Part shown: positions 1 to 10,455 of the stretch, piece after piece | How positions within the stretch are numbered: the first letter of the stretch is position 1 | How the letters are laid out: every line of letters begins with the position of its first letter | Made by a program: the position numbers and the translations under genes | Notes under the pieces: generated by a model | Databases searched by the model: none | Told to the model about the DNA's origin: nothing | The model's input: the letters and a program-made list of their open reading frames with translations, nothing else | Source: Isoetes taiwanensis | Lineage: Eukaryota > Streptophyta > Lycopodiopsida > Isoetales > Isoetaceae | Direction of reading: 5' to 3' | Assembly: GCA_021234155.1 (NCBI GenBank) | Contig: JAJEKV010000003.1 | Location: 21,498,386-21,562,385, forward strand | DNA length: 64,000 bases

Positions 1-1206
1 TGATCTTCGAGATGCCTACAATCTTATCCGGATTAGGGAAGGTGATGAGTACTCAGTATGGTCATTTTGAGTATACCATCATGCCTTTCGGCCTTACCAA
101 TGCTCCGGCGGCCTTTCAAGACATGGCTAATGATGTTTTTTGGGAGTTTATTGGATATTTTTGTTGTCATCTACCTGGATGATATTCTGGTTTATTTGAA
201 GACTTTAGAGGAGCATGAAGAACATGTCTTGAAGGTCCTTCAGAAGTTATGAGAACATGGACTTTATGCCAAGCTGGAGAAGTGTCAGTTCGAGCAGGAC
301 AATGTCGAGTTTCTTGGCTATCGCATCACACCTCAGATTGTTTCCATGGATCCAGAGAAGGTCAGCACAATTCTTGATTGGAAAACACCTTCCTCGGTTA
401 AAGATGTACAGTGCTTCTTGCGGTTTGCCAATTTTTATCGTCGCTTCATCAAGGACTATTCATCGATCATCTTGCCTTTGACACATCTCACCAGGAAGGA
501 TGTTACTTTTGAATGGACAATTGAAGCAGAATCAATATTCATCACTCTGAAGCGTGCTTTTACAGCAGCACCTGTTCTTGCACACCCGAATCGTAAGCAT
601 CCCTATATTCTCGAAGCTGATGCATCAGATTTTGCTCTTGGCAGCATCTTGCCACAAGAGGTGGATGATCATGAACTGCACCCGATCGCTTATCATTCTC
701 GAAAGTTCCAGGCTGCAGAGATCAACTATTCTATTTACGATAAGGAACTTTTGGCGATTGTTGACTCTTTTCAAGAGTGGCGACGATTTCTTGAAGGTTC
801 TCCTCATAAGGTAACTGTGTATACGGACCATCGCAACCTGGAATATTTTCAGTCTGCTCGAGTTCTTAGGCTCGATGGCATATACAGGTGCTATCCCGCT
901 TTGATTTAGTTCATCAAATTTTGGCCTGGCACGCTTCAAGAGAAACTAGATGCTCTTCCTCGCAGAAATTATTTCGAACATAAAAAGGGAGGGGTGGGGA
1001 GGGGGGGGGGGAGGGAGCCAGCATTTGATCAACAATCACAAGTTATTCTAGGACCTGATCGTTTATAGCATATGACTATCACTTTGTTTGAGAGGCCTCA
1101 TGATACATCCTTGTTGGAGTCTGTTCGAGCATCTCTTCCTTCTGATCCATGGGCGCATGATGTAATATCACATCTTGGCTCAGCATTATCTTCTCGACAA
1201 ATGAGG
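1..1206 (+). pseudogene. Ty3/gypsy pol fragment (RT C-terminal half and RNase H), copy A
   Basis: Translation shows reverse transcriptase motifs [13 protein letters not shown] and the catalytic [10 protein letters not shown] (about 165-200). The connection region FLGYRITP and RNase H motifs ADASD, DKELLAIVDSF and YTDHRNLEYFQ follow, ending near 910. A frameshift after NDVF (around 140-150) and an in-frame TGA at 250, where relatives have Arg, show it is dead. The stretch 910-1206 continues in other frames as the RNase H-integrase linker, interrupted by a G-rich tract at 985-1015. The element does not end here: it is split by the TIR element beginning at 1211, and the matching downstream half of pol appears only at 26,491. 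Its closest relative in the window is the gypsy at 50-56 kb. Confidence 0.9.
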
Positions 1207-1210
1207 TTGG

Positions 1211-1300
1211 AAGTCGTATTTAATTAAAGTGGGACAAATCTTGAATTTTGGGACTCGGACTGAAAATGGGACTCACACCCCATAAATTTTTTTTTTTGAA
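1211..1300 (+). repeat. Left terminal inverted repeat and subterminal repeats of the large TIR element, copy A
   Basis: Positions 1211-1235 (beginning AAGTCGTATTTA) are the exact reverse complement of 26,466-26,490. The four bases before it (TTGG, 1207-1210) equal the four bases after the right repeat, and gypsy pol reads out on both sides, so this is an insertion boundary. Just inside lie GGGAC(T) motifs at about 1231, 1250 and 1270, which resemble subterminal transposase-binding repeats. In copy A the element has no right end because the duplication breaks it at 10,277. Confidence 0.85.
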
Positions 1301-1407
1301 TTGATTGCTTGAATAGAATTACACATCACACACAAAGAATTGGGTTACTTGTTTTCCTCATAAAGTTTACAAACCACTAGTTGAGAAAGTTTTCAAGCTT
1401 CTCAATA

Positions 1408-4346
1408 TTATCTACCCTCATACAATGATATAGCATGGAGGTTGCTCATGGCTTTGTCCATCTCCCTTTTTGGGATCTTGTGTGTGTTGTCCTTTGCAGT
1501 GTGAGAACTTGGATATGACAATACCACACACTCCACCAATTCCCTCCTTTGAGGATCAGCATAATTTGCCCTCCACTTCTTCTCCCAGCAGTCGGTGTAT
1601 TGCTCCTTCAAGTTGCCCTTCTTGTGTCTCCCAATGGGCTCCCAATATTGAATTTGGAATCCAGACTAACTCCTCTCCATCGGGCATAGTGGTGGTTACC
1701 GAGAGAGTGCCACCCCTAACCATATTGGACAGTCCTCATCATCAGGTCTTACTAGCACAAAGTATCCTTCCTTGATATCCTCAAAGGGATCCCACTCAGG
1801 AAGATCAAACCACTTCGGCTTTGAGGCCTTACTTCCCACAAACCACTTGGAACCCTTGTTAGGACCCAAGTGAACATTCTTAGACGTTCTTGCTCCTTGA
1901 GAACCCTCCCATCTTGACTCTGGCAAGAACCCATCTCTTAGCTTCCTCCCACATGGTTGTTCAGTTTCTAAGCATGTCACAACTTTCTCCCAGTACTTGA
2001 TTAGGGAGTCCATTTGATTTTTCTTAAGAGTGGAGGTGTGCTTTCCATTTCGAACATCATCCCAGTGCGTTATGTAATCCTTGATGCCCTTCACTAGTTG
2101 GCTAGAGTCTTTGACAGTCTTGAAGGGAGGTAGTGGTTTTGGCTGCCCTTTAGGAATGAGAACTTCACCAAAGAAGCCCCTTTGCCACAACTCGATTCCT
2201 TGTACAGGCATCCACAACTTGTCACCTGGTCTCCACTTATATTGCATGATTGGTATTCCATCCCTAACCCAAAACTTGAACTGAAGTGGCTTTGTGTGTC
2301 CTGTCAACTGGTCCTTACCATCCAGCAAGTATCCCTCTACAAATGATTTCCAATCTGCAACCTCATCCATCAAGAAAGCCATTGGGTTGGGGTCAATGCA
2401 GCTCTCAAACACATCCATTAGTTCAGGGAGACTAGTCACGTTTTCTCTCTTGAGCTTGGTGGAGAAAGTTCCAAAGAATCCATCTATATCATCATGCGTA
2501 TGCCCAACCATCATGAATCCCACTTTCACAACTTTGAATACTCCCACTGCTGTCAAGTATGACATTGCCCCAAACATCCATCTATTCTTGTTTTCTTTCC
2601 AACAGTTGTCCAATTGAACACATAGCTCCTCAGGCAGTGGTTTCTCAAGTAAGGGAAAATCATCCCAAGTCCTCCTTGATTCACTAGACACCTTGGATGT
2701 GAGCTTTTTTATCTGCCTTTGGTAACAAAGCGGTTGATCATCCATCAAAGCCTCAAAAATGGGTGCTGAAGGGGAATACCTCCTCCTTCTATCGATCCTT
2801 TCTCTAGTGTTCTCAAGCACTTGAAAATAGAGCTCACATGGAAGTTTGGATCATCCCTCCATAGATCAAGCACAAAATGACCATATGTTCCAGTTCCATG
2901 ACCATGTGTTAAGGCACCCTTGTTTTACTTTCATCTCAAAAGCGTTTTGACAACGCTTTGGGTAAAGGATCTAGCTTTGGCAAGAAAGAAAGTCTTGTGT
3001 TGGTCCATCTTATCATGAATTATACACAAAAATTTGTCCCACTGCATCTCGTAAAATGTTCTCCACCGCCAATACAACTGTCTACATGATATTTGGTCCC
3101 TTTGGTGATCTGCAAATTGCTCCCGAATTGCCATTCTTTCTTTCTCTATTGCAGTTGATGCAAGTGTATCCTTGAGTTGAATGCAAGTGTTGCACTTTGA
3201 GAATGGCATGTGTTGCGTGACACTCACGCCCGAGAAGTGAGTGCTCCATAACTTGCTGAAATGTGATTGAGAAAGAGGCCTACCTCCCAAGTAGTTTCTA
3301 GGATGGAGTTGACCTCTTTAAGGCACTCCTTTTGGATATAGTGTTGTGGCAACACCCTTTGCACCACTCGCACACCGTGCTCGCTCACCTTCGACTTGTG
3401 GGGCATAGATTGAGACATGTATCTCACAAAGCTCGAAGACTGAATGGCCTTGAGAGTATTAGCTCTAGGTTTCAAAGTGAGTGCATTACCATGTTGGAAC
3501 AAACCGTGCCCTTTTCTAACCCTCGCCCCCAAGACTGTGAGAATGAAGACTTGCTCACCCCAAGAATCCATCTCAATGCTCTCATACATACCTTCATGCC
3601 CCTCAATTGATATAGTAGCCTTCCGTGTTTTCATCATAGCTGGAATTCCTACACAAGGAGTAGATGAAATTAATCCTATCTTTTGAAGCTGTCCAATGTA
3701 TTGGGACCTTATCCGCACAAGGTCATCCACATCAGATCGCTTGACCTTTTGGCAATCTAGGTTGCAACACTCTTGTCCCCTAATTGCCTCTAGGTTTTCT
3801 TTGGTTGGGGCCATACTTTCCATCCTTTCTAAATATTTGTCACTTCTAGGCCTCTTGGGCACCCGTGGCTGCCTTTTATGAAAAAACATAGCGTCTCTTC
3901 CTTGTGATCAAAGGATGCTCATCGACCACCAAATCTTCCACATGGCCTTGGGTGGGCCTTGGGGTATGTAGTTCAAGAGGGCATTCCGGACTATCACCAT
4001 TCTTGTGTGTAATATATCTAATTGGCCATCTCAACCGACTTTGGGATTCCAAAGAACCCGCAGCACACAATGCAATCACTAGAGCTTCCCGGGACATGAT
4101 TGTATCAACTTCGATAAGAAGCTTCACAATGCCAACTCCAAGATGATCATCTCCCAGCCTTTCATCATTCACACTATCAAAAGGATCAACTGCAATTATT
4201 ATGCCCCCTGCAGAATACCGCCTCGCTGTAAGGGTGCAACAACAAGCAACCCATCTTCCTCCATTGGAGCCTAGGGCAATGGCCTCAGGCCGGGCTTCCT
4301 TTGGCTCCATTTTGCTCATCTCACATGCTCTCGAATGAAAGAGCAC
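1408..4346 (-). pseudogene. DUF7869-like probable transposase of the TIR element, copy A
   Basis: Reading from 4346 down, the protein has a Cys/Lys-rich N-terminus, a Cys-containing stretch HMPFSKCNTCIQLKDTL, then CIIHDKMDQHKT, then VQLDNCWKENKNRWMFGAMS and VGHTHDDIDGFFGTFS. The pattern MDQxKT, then DNxxxENKN, then GHTHxDID is that of DUF7869, a widespread, poorly characterised eukaryotic RNase H-like family found in transposons. Conserved acidic and His residues are all visible. The C-terminal third (WRPGDKLWMPVQ to HAISLYEGR) is unassigned. Frameshifts at about 3876-3889, 3224-3290, 2820-2931 and 1611-1696 break it; copy B is intact at some of these points. Lying just inside the TIR and reading toward it, it is the best candidate for the mobility enzyme. 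A transposase role is inferred; the family match is from motif memory. Confidence 0.75.
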
Positions 4347-4349
4347 ACA

Positions 4350-4516
4350 TTAAAACCATATACAACCATATGTAAATGAGCATTATAGCCATATAACCAT
4401 TAGAAACCATATAACCATTAAAAACCATTGAAATCTTGGCTAACATTAACCATTAAGAAGCATAAAAACATTATAACCTTATAACCATTAAAAACATTAA
4501 AACTTTTAACACTAAC
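4350..4516. repeat. AT-rich tandem ACCATTA-type repeat
   Basis: Short degenerate repeats built on ATAACCATTAAAAACC and ATTAACCATT run from the 5' end of the transposase-like gene to the CACTA element, and resume after it at 5282-5330. The CACTA element inserted inside this repeat. It could hold the promoter of the minus-strand gene, but no TATA box stands out from the A/T background. Confidence 0.6.
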
Positions 4517-4519
4517 ATT

Positions 4520-5278
4520 CACTACTAGAGGATGGGTTGTTTATGACGCCGCTTATGACGATATGAAACGCCCACGCCGCGAAAAAATCGCAGACGCTCC
4601 CATGACGCCGCGCACAAAATTTAAATGATGTCGCAGATAGAATGTCCCACGTCGCAGTTGAAACGTCTGGGCAGACGTCGCAATGGCAAAAATCGAGTAC
4701 GTTCGTACGATGTTGCACAAAATTTAAACGACGTCACAGATAGAACGTCAGACGTCACAGTTAGAACGTCTGACCAGACGTCGCAATAGCCTACTACGTG
4801 CCACGTCGCACTAGCGACGTATCACGTCGCAAGTGCAACGCCATTAAAACGCGGAAACGCCACAACCGCAACGCCTCATTGCGACTTAAAGAATAAGCAC
4901 AGAATAAATACAAATACGAGTTATTGAGGTGTTGGTAAGGCCTCAGGTTTGTTAGCCAGAGGTTCGGGGTTCAAGTCCACGAAAAAACATTTTGGGCGTA
5001 CATATATGTACGTCTTAGCAACATTTGAGTGACGTCTGTAAAACGTCATAAGGACATATTTTGTACATATTTGGGACGTCCACGACGTCGCTAATACGTT
5101 GCACATGCGACGTGACGTCGCATCTGCGACGTGATGTCGTGCCGCGACGAATCCACGACGACGTCATTTGCGACGAGCGGGAAACGTTATTCAAACGTGT
5201 GCATGCGACATTTGATGTCCTCGTTACGTCGCTAAGATGTCGCAAATGATGTCGCAAGCTGCCTATTCTGTAGTAGTG
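4520..5278. mobile_element. CACTA-type MITE, copy A
   Basis: It starts CACTACTAGA (4520) and ends with the inverted terminus TAGTAGTG (5271-5278). It is flanked by the 3-bp direct repeat ATT (4517-4519 and 5279-5281), the CACTA/En-Spm signature. The interior is packed with GACGTC/GCGACGT subterminal repeats on both strands, as expected for CACTA transposase-binding sites. No transposase is encoded, so it is non-autonomous; the short ORFs inside are by-products of the repeats. Confidence 0.85.
4931..4979 (+). other. tRNA-like pol III A/B-box motif inside the CACTA MITE (also 15451-15500)
   Basis: GTTGGTAAGGCCTCAGG resembles an A box, and GGTTCAAGTCC about 35 bases downstream matches the canonical B box (GGTTCRANYCC). 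There is no closed cloverleaf or discriminator, so it is not a tRNA gene. It is more likely a tRNA-derived segment carried by the MITE. Confidence 0.45.
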
Positions 5279-5339
5279 ATTTAACATTAACCATTAAAAA
5301 GCATTAAAACATTATAACCATTAAAACATTGGCTTCCCC

Positions 5340-5885
5340 GAATTCATGACTGTGCTGACGTGGCCCTTCGTCAGCGACATCTGACATGGCCACGTCAGCA
5401 ATCCAGGTCACGGATGGCATGCCACACACGTGACTCTAGGAGTGTCATAAATGCCACTTTTTCGAGGTTCGAGGGTGCAGCGTAAATAATCGCACCTCTA
5501 CCTCTTTCCCCGCGACCCCTATTCCTTCCATTCCTCTTTGTCTTCCCCCTCGTTTCCGGCAACCACTGTTTCCTCGTTCGCTTTGGCGCCGATCGACTCG
5601 TGATTCGGCAACCTTATGATCAGTGGCGTGGTCGACGGATCGCGACGCATCCAACGACGAGGTTTTGGCTCAATTTGAGTTAGCCAGCAGAAAGTACTTC
5701 CTAAGAAGAAAGTGAGAAACCTTTTCTGTAAGTTTTTATATTCTTATACTGCTTGTTTATTGTTTTTTTGCAATTCCTTTACTACTGTGCTGCTCCTATT
5801 ATTTTTTTAGAGCCTCTTTATATACCCTGATACATTTTCCAGCCCGACAAATCCTTACTCTCGCTTTGCAAACGCCTGTAGCAAA
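5340..5885 (+). promoter_or_regulatory. Putative promoter / 5' leader region of the small plus-strand gene, copy A
   Basis: Non-coding spacer after the CACTA insertion. It contains an inverted pair of bZIP/G-box-like sites, TGACGTGGC (5356-5364) and GGCCACGTCAGC (5388-5399). A C/T-rich stretch (5490-5580) typical of plant 5' leaders follows, then GTAAGT (5729) as a possible donor of a leader intron. The copy B equivalent (15,850-16,450) has lost the exact bZIP motifs. The regulatory role is inferred from motif content and position only. Confidence 0.3.
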
Positions 5886-6300
5886 ATGGAATCGAACTCT
5901 GCAGCTTCCTCCTCATCCAACAAATCTCCGGTGTATTTTTTTTTTCTTAATATTTTCTCATTTGTCTGCTGTTTCAAAGCTGCTTCACTGCTTTCCTTTT
6001 GATTTGCTTTCTGTTTGTGCTTTCTTGTGTTTAGTTGTTGTTTACTTGAATACCTTGTACAGGCATCAGTGTTCTTAGATGCTAATAGTAGTGGCAAGCA
6101 CCCGACATAGGAATCCTGAGAGATAGGAAGAAAAGTATTGCATAACAGTAAGAGAACATAACTATGCATGAAATTGCTTTACAGAAACTTAAAATAGGAA
6201 TTACCATACAGATTGAAAATTTCACTCACAGCATATCCTCCTTTGCAGGAGAGGTGAGAAGGGAACACAGCTTTGATCGGCGAAGTCGGGAATCCTCGCC
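5886..6300 (+). pseudogene. Small Ser-rich two-exon gene, copy A
   Basis: An ATG at 5886 opens a short Ser-rich exon (MESNSAASSSSNKSP) ending at a GT at 5931. Copy B has a better donor, CAG|GTATTT. After an intron with a T-rich 5' part, an AG at about 6248 matches the acceptor used in the copy B model, but the reading frame beyond it is broken in copy A. The product is unknown. See the copy B entry (16,451-17,028), where an 81-residue frame is open across the intron. The first exon is the only well-supported part here. Confidence 0.3.
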
Positions 6301-6331
6301 TTTGCCAACAATCAAGAAAGTACAGGTTTTA

Positions 6332-7490
6332 TTCTCGACTCGCGAAGTCGAGAATGTCTCGACCGCGAGGCGCAGCACGTGGAATGTACACTCCGGATTG
6401 TTGGTCGGTTGGGATTCCCGACCGCCACCGAGAATAACGCCATTCTTGCATTCTCGACTCGCGAAGTTGAGAATGTCATACCTAGCCAATGCCTCTAACC
6501 CCGCTAATCTGGGACTCGTCTAATCTTGCCGGATATTACGAAGGGAAGTGGCTTTGACTGTCTGCAGTAGCCTGGATTCGCAGCCAATTCTTAGCCAGCC
6601 AAATTCTCCGTGTGTGGTCGCAAAGGGCCTCTACCCGCCGAGACCGTCTCCTTGAACCATCTTAAATCGAATATTAAGGGGATGGGCTCTGACTGGTGGA
6701 GGCCTCTACAACTAACCACAGGGAAACCCAGAGCTTGGCGTCGCGATTCTCGGCTCATGAGTCGAGAATGCCTTAACCAAACCAAAGACTCCATGTGTAC
6801 TATATCGAGTTCTCGATGGTTAAGGCATTCGACTTGCGCAGTCGAGAATGCATAGAAGTTAACACTTGCATTCTCGACTGTAAGTCGAGAATCCCTTTAG
6901 CCACCAATTCTCCTGTATGGACGCATGATGGCCTCCACCCAGCCGAGCCACTCTCCTTGGGAACCATCTTCGCCGAATATTGGGAGCGGGAGAGGCTGGG
7001 ACCGGGTGGAGGCCTCTATAACTAACCATTGTGGAAACCATCGAAGCTTAATGCTCAGATTGGGCCAGGAAGGAAGGAATGCCTTAAAAACCAAAGACTA
7101 CATGTGTACTATCCGAGTTCTCGATGGCTAAGGCATTCTCGACTTGCGAAGTCGAGAATGCGCATGAAGTTAACACTTGCATTCTCGACTCGCAAGTCGA
7201 GAATCCCTTAGCCCGCTCCCACATAGCAATGCCCGCTCCCGTGCATTCTCCAGGTGCCTGCAGACAGTCTGAGCCACTCTCCTTCAAACTATATTGCTCG
7301 AATATTGCGAAGGGAAGTGGCCCTGACTGTCTGCAGGCCTTTGGGTCTTAGCACATGCCTCTACAACTAAGCACTTTGTATTCTCCTGTTTTTAGTCCCA
7401 AGTGCCTGTAGCCTGTCTGAGCCACTCTCCTTCGAACCATCTTCCTCGAATATTGCGAAGAGGAGTGGTTCCGACTGGGTGGAGGCCTCT
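6332..7490. repeat. Hairpin-and-palindrome tandem array, copy A
   Basis: The region is built of ~300-bp units. Each holds variants of the palindrome TTCTCGACTCGCGAGTCGAGAA (for example at 6332, 6451, 6747, 7136 and 7180) and a long foldback of about 85 bp whose arms read GGCCTCCACCC...GAGCCACTCTCC and its complement. Foldbacks lie at about 6635-6705, 6925-7012, 7251-7343 and 7404-7488. Linkers repeat ACAACTAACCACAGGGAAACC. Many short ORFs cross the array on both strands, but they are repeat translations. It occupies the spacer between the small plus-strand gene and the 3' end of the DUF8039-like gene. Confidence 0.8.
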
Positions 7491-7651
7491 CCGACTAACC
7501 ACAGGAGGATGCATTTGAACCGCATCTCCAGGGCCTTAGACCTAGCCTGATCTATATACAACATTCGAAGAAAACATTCCAAGAAAAAACACACCTAAAA
7601 CGGAACTGTTCACGTTTACCCCCGATCCATTGTTTCCGTGCCGAGCATCTC

Positions 7652-8098
7652 TCAACCCAGAGAGTAATTCATCTCTCGAAGCTGAAAAATGCTCGACAAG
7701 GAAACATTAAATCCGTCGAGCTTATGAGCAGTCCCATGATCTAAGCACGGACGGCATGTTCTACACACAAAATAACAGGCATCTCTGAAACTCACCTCTT
7801 CACGCAGTAATTCCTTGGGCCATTGTATGACAGATCCCGCAGCCTCACCGAGAGTCTTTGCTTCTTCTGTCGGTCTCATCAAGAGTGCATTCGCATCTAA
7901 TACTTGTATCAATGCGATTCTCGTGTATCCCCGTTCCATGGCGCTGCAGTGTAGCATTCCCGTGTCTGGCAGCTCCTCTCCGCTTGCTACCTTAGCTCCG
8001 TGCTCATCGATCAAATCAACTACTTGCAATAAGACGCGCGGTTAGAAAAAATACACAGAGCAAGGCGCTGTGAGGAGCTTACCGCGTCGTGGCGCCAT
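7652..8098 (-). CDS. DUF8039-like small protein, three exons, copy A
   Basis: The proposed model has exon 1 at 8098-8083 (ATG GCG CCA), exon 2 at 8022-7796 and exon 3 at 7681-7652. Both introns are GT-AG and all phases match, giving 90 residues. Exon 2 contains GAKVASGEELPDTGMLHC, GYTRIALIQVL and AKTLGEAAGSVIQWPKELL. The order (VA.G, then IH-like, Y.R, then A.G..I.WPK) resembles the DUF8039 domain found in plant transposon-encoded proteins. Copy B has the same structure with only a few substitutions, so the frame is maintained. It is divergent from the ParB-like gene across a 291-bp spacer. Function is unknown; a DNA-binding or accessory role for the element is a guess. The family call is from motif memory. 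Confidence 0.6.
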
Positions 8099-8389
8099 TC
8101 CGGAAGTCGCTTACAGTCGATGCTCGCCTCCCAACTCTAAGTCGCCAATGCCGCAGTGAAGATAAGCTACACTGCGCTCACTAAGTCCCTGGATGTGATT
8201 CAATTTCGAAATGGTGTTTGGGCGGGCTAAAGCCGACCGTGCTGTACCCTTAGCCCGCTTTTTTTCTTAAATGATTGTATGTCCTTAAATTCAAATTTAA
8301 GAACACGCCCGACCTTTTTTACGTGCAGTCCTAAAACCTCCAAGGCGCGGAGGAGGCTTAATTTACAGAAGGGTTCGAGCAGGAAGAAG
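8099..8389. promoter_or_regulatory. Divergent intergenic promoter region, copy A
   Basis: This 291-bp spacer separates the ATG of the minus-strand DUF8039-like gene (8098) from the ATG of the plus-strand ParB-like gene (8390). It contains a near-perfect AT palindrome, CTTAAATTCAAATTTAAG (8284-8301), and a GGGCGGGCTAAAGC/TTAGCCCGC inverted pair (about 8220-8260). The copy B spacer (18,759-19,048) keeps both. A shared bidirectional promoter is inferred from the layout. Confidence 0.45.
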
Positions 8390-9702
8390 ATGCGGGGGCA
8401 TACAGACATGACGACTCCGTCCAAGAAGCGAGGCGCCGGAGCGGAAGCTGGTTCTAGCGGCAGCAAGAGGAAAAAGACAGGCGCTCCAGGTGAGCTCTGA
8501 GGTTTTTCTTTGCTCGGAATACCTTTACTGATCCATCTTTTGGAAGTGCAGCATTCACCGCGGACTCACTAGTGATCACTGGCCGAACTCCGTTCTTCGT
8601 CATCGAGGGATTGGAGACAGAGCTTCTTGACACACCAGCAGATTCTTGGTGGTATGTCGAGGTATCAACAAGTGGGAAGGAGAAAGATCTGTTTCTCCAC
8701 CAAAGGGATAAGAAGAGCTCCGGAGACAAGTACAAGAAGGTCGGCGGTGTGCTCTCCGTCTGTGCGCCAGATTCGAAGCATCTAACAATGTATGTGGAAG
8801 ACTGCCAGAAGAGTAAGTTCTACCACACGAAGAAATTATCAGTTTCAAATTATTCTCACTCTTCAATGAGCAAGGCGAAGGGCACCGACAAAAGGCCGGC
8901 GCCTTTAAACTGTCAGAACCTTGGGTGGAAGGATCTGGAAAGGATGAAGGAGGCCGGAACCCTAACATCCAGGGAGCTTGGAATGGAGATTTTCAAAGTC
9001 AGGAAAAAACTGTTCAACACGGGGAGCTTCACTTCGGTGTCTTTCAAGACTCTACAAAGACTTTCGCTAGATTACAAGGGAAGTTGTGGTTCATAAAGAA
9101 AAATCTCCGGACAGGACCTCAGATGCAGATGACATCACACGAGAGGAATCAGATGATGAAGCAGACGAAGATATGGTCGACTCCCCATTAATGGATCCAG
9201 ATGAGCAGATCAGGATTTCACAGAGAGGGGCACAGAAAATGGAGCGGCTGGCTCAGTATTATCCGTTGGGAATATCACACAAGCTGCTGCTGGACATCAG
9301 ACGCCTGAAGGTTTGCACCGGAGAAGCCGTCTTGTTCAACCACATGGAATTTAATCCAAAGACACATGCTGGAGATTCTCAACTCGATGGTGCGACATCC
9401 CGCTGCAGATCCAATGCTCCATGGGATGTCATACCTTTCAAGCCAGATCGAACTGGCCGCTTGTTCATTTGGAAGTCCGAGGAAGACCAAGGGAAAAGAC
9501 GTCCGTTCTCGGGTAGTAGACGGTCAAGATTCGGTGAGGGCAAAGACAAGTATTGCGCAGACGGAGAAGGAGGTGCCGCAGCGATCAATGATAGATATGC
9601 TGCCGCAGAGTGTAGAGTTCTTTTTCCGAGACGCCAAGAACCGAAGCTGGCCAAAGATTAGCCAACGCGAACACAATAGCGCCGAAGTGCCGCCTACATA
9701 AG
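8390..9702 (+). pseudogene. ParB-like domain protein, N-terminal exons only, copy A
   Basis: Exon 1 (8390-8489) encodes a short basic, NLS-like leader, with KKRGAGAEAGSSGSKRKK. A 62-bp GT-AG intron (8490-8551) joins exon 2 (8552-9702) in frame. Exon 2 begins AFTADSLVITGRTPFFVIEG and ends at a GTAAAT donor. The middle is an acidic segment (about 9126-9200), and the last 80 codons include the DGQ(H/D)S motif of a ParB/Srx-like fold in another frame, so at least two frameshifts are present. The duplication breakpoint at 10,277 removes all downstream exons. Copy B (19,049-23,781) shows the full gene. Confidence 0.5.
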
Positions 9703-10277
9703 GTAAATAACTCTCTGATTCGGTGATTTCCCGACTCGCGAGTCGAGAAAGCCCTAGCATCCTATCATTTCCGGATTTTCACTGGTGTTTCTCGACTCGC
9801 GAGTCGAGAAAGCCAGGGGAACACAGAAAAATCAAAGGATGCGGAGCTTTCTCGACTCGCGAGTCGAGAAAACCCGCTGAAGTAAAAGGAAATTAAACAT
9901 TAAAGGGACTTTCTCGACTCGCGAGTCGAGAATCCCCGGGGCGGTAAAGAACATTCGAGATTAATGGTCGACGACTGAAAGCATCGAGCCTTCCCATCCT
10001 TTCTTCCTCGGCCTCTTTGGGCAATGTCGCTTAGTTTCTATTCTAAGTTGCATCGTTCGAAGAGGCGCGGCAAGAAAGGATTTGGGAATGAGCGGTGCTT
10101 TCAGTCTGGCCGTCACTCTCGCACCATGTTCTCTCCTCTCCCGAGGGTATTCTCGACTCGCGAGTCGAGAAAGTCCCTTGAATCTTCTCCTTGTGCTCCT
10201 CTCACTTTCTCGACTCGCGAGTCGAGAAACCCAAGGGTAAAAGAGAGAACATTGGAGATTAATGGCTGAAGAGCAAA
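9703..10277 (+). repeat. Intron with six palindromes and one long hairpin, truncated at the duplication joint, copy A
   Basis: Copies of the TCTCGACTCGCGAGTCGAGA palindrome lie at 9730-9750 (5' arm partly lost), 9788-9811, 9848-9871, 9910-9932, 10150-10171 and 10206-10229. Between them a ~50-nt-arm foldback (about 9977-10,103) pairs GAAAGCATCGAGCCTTCCCA with its near complement. Identity with copy B (20,363-20,940) ends at about 10,277. Confidence 0.75.
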
Positions 10278-10455
10278 ATCATGTTAGCTTACTGGTTAGA
10301 TTGGTTAAAGTAGTCTTATTAGAATATTGATTTATTTTGGTAGAGGTTCGAGCCCCCGTATTTCATATTCTAAAACCTAGGCAAAGCCGTATAGAGGCCC
10401 CATATTCCATCAAAACCATAGGCAAACTCTTATTTGACATTTCAAAATAATAGTT
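10278..10455 (+). other. Duplication-junction filler with tRNA-like (SINE-like) motif
   Basis: Sequence found nowhere else in the window joins the broken ParB-like intron of copy A to the gypsy pol of copy B. It contains an A-box-like TTAGCTTACTGGTTAG (about 10,283) and a canonical B box GGTTCGAGCCC (about 10,346). Its right end abuts the gypsy RT frame (VPLIPELLEQLKG) at about 10,456. It may be a SINE or LTR fragment inserted at, or used during, the rearrangement. Confidence 0.45.

Noticed and set aside
1211-1235. LTR or LINE boundary instead of a TIR
   Set aside because: The same 25 bp appear inverted at 26,466-26,490 with gypsy pol continuing outside both, which fits a TIR element and not a direct-repeat retroelement.
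3332-3881. Plus-strand ORFs opposite the transposase-like gene
   Set aside because: They are complements of the conserved minus-strand frame and contain no domain.
4931-4979. A functional tRNA gene
   Set aside because: Only A- and B-box similarity is present; no acceptor stem or anticodon arm can be formed.
6591-7351. Many 60-83-codon ORFs on both strands across the hairpin array
   Set aside because: They are translations of inverted and tandem repeats, change frame between copies, and have no splice or start context.
9730-10229. Regularly spaced palindromes as a CRISPR-like array
   Set aside because: Spacing is irregular, spacers are not unique units of constant length, the genome is a plant with introns, and no cas genes exist.
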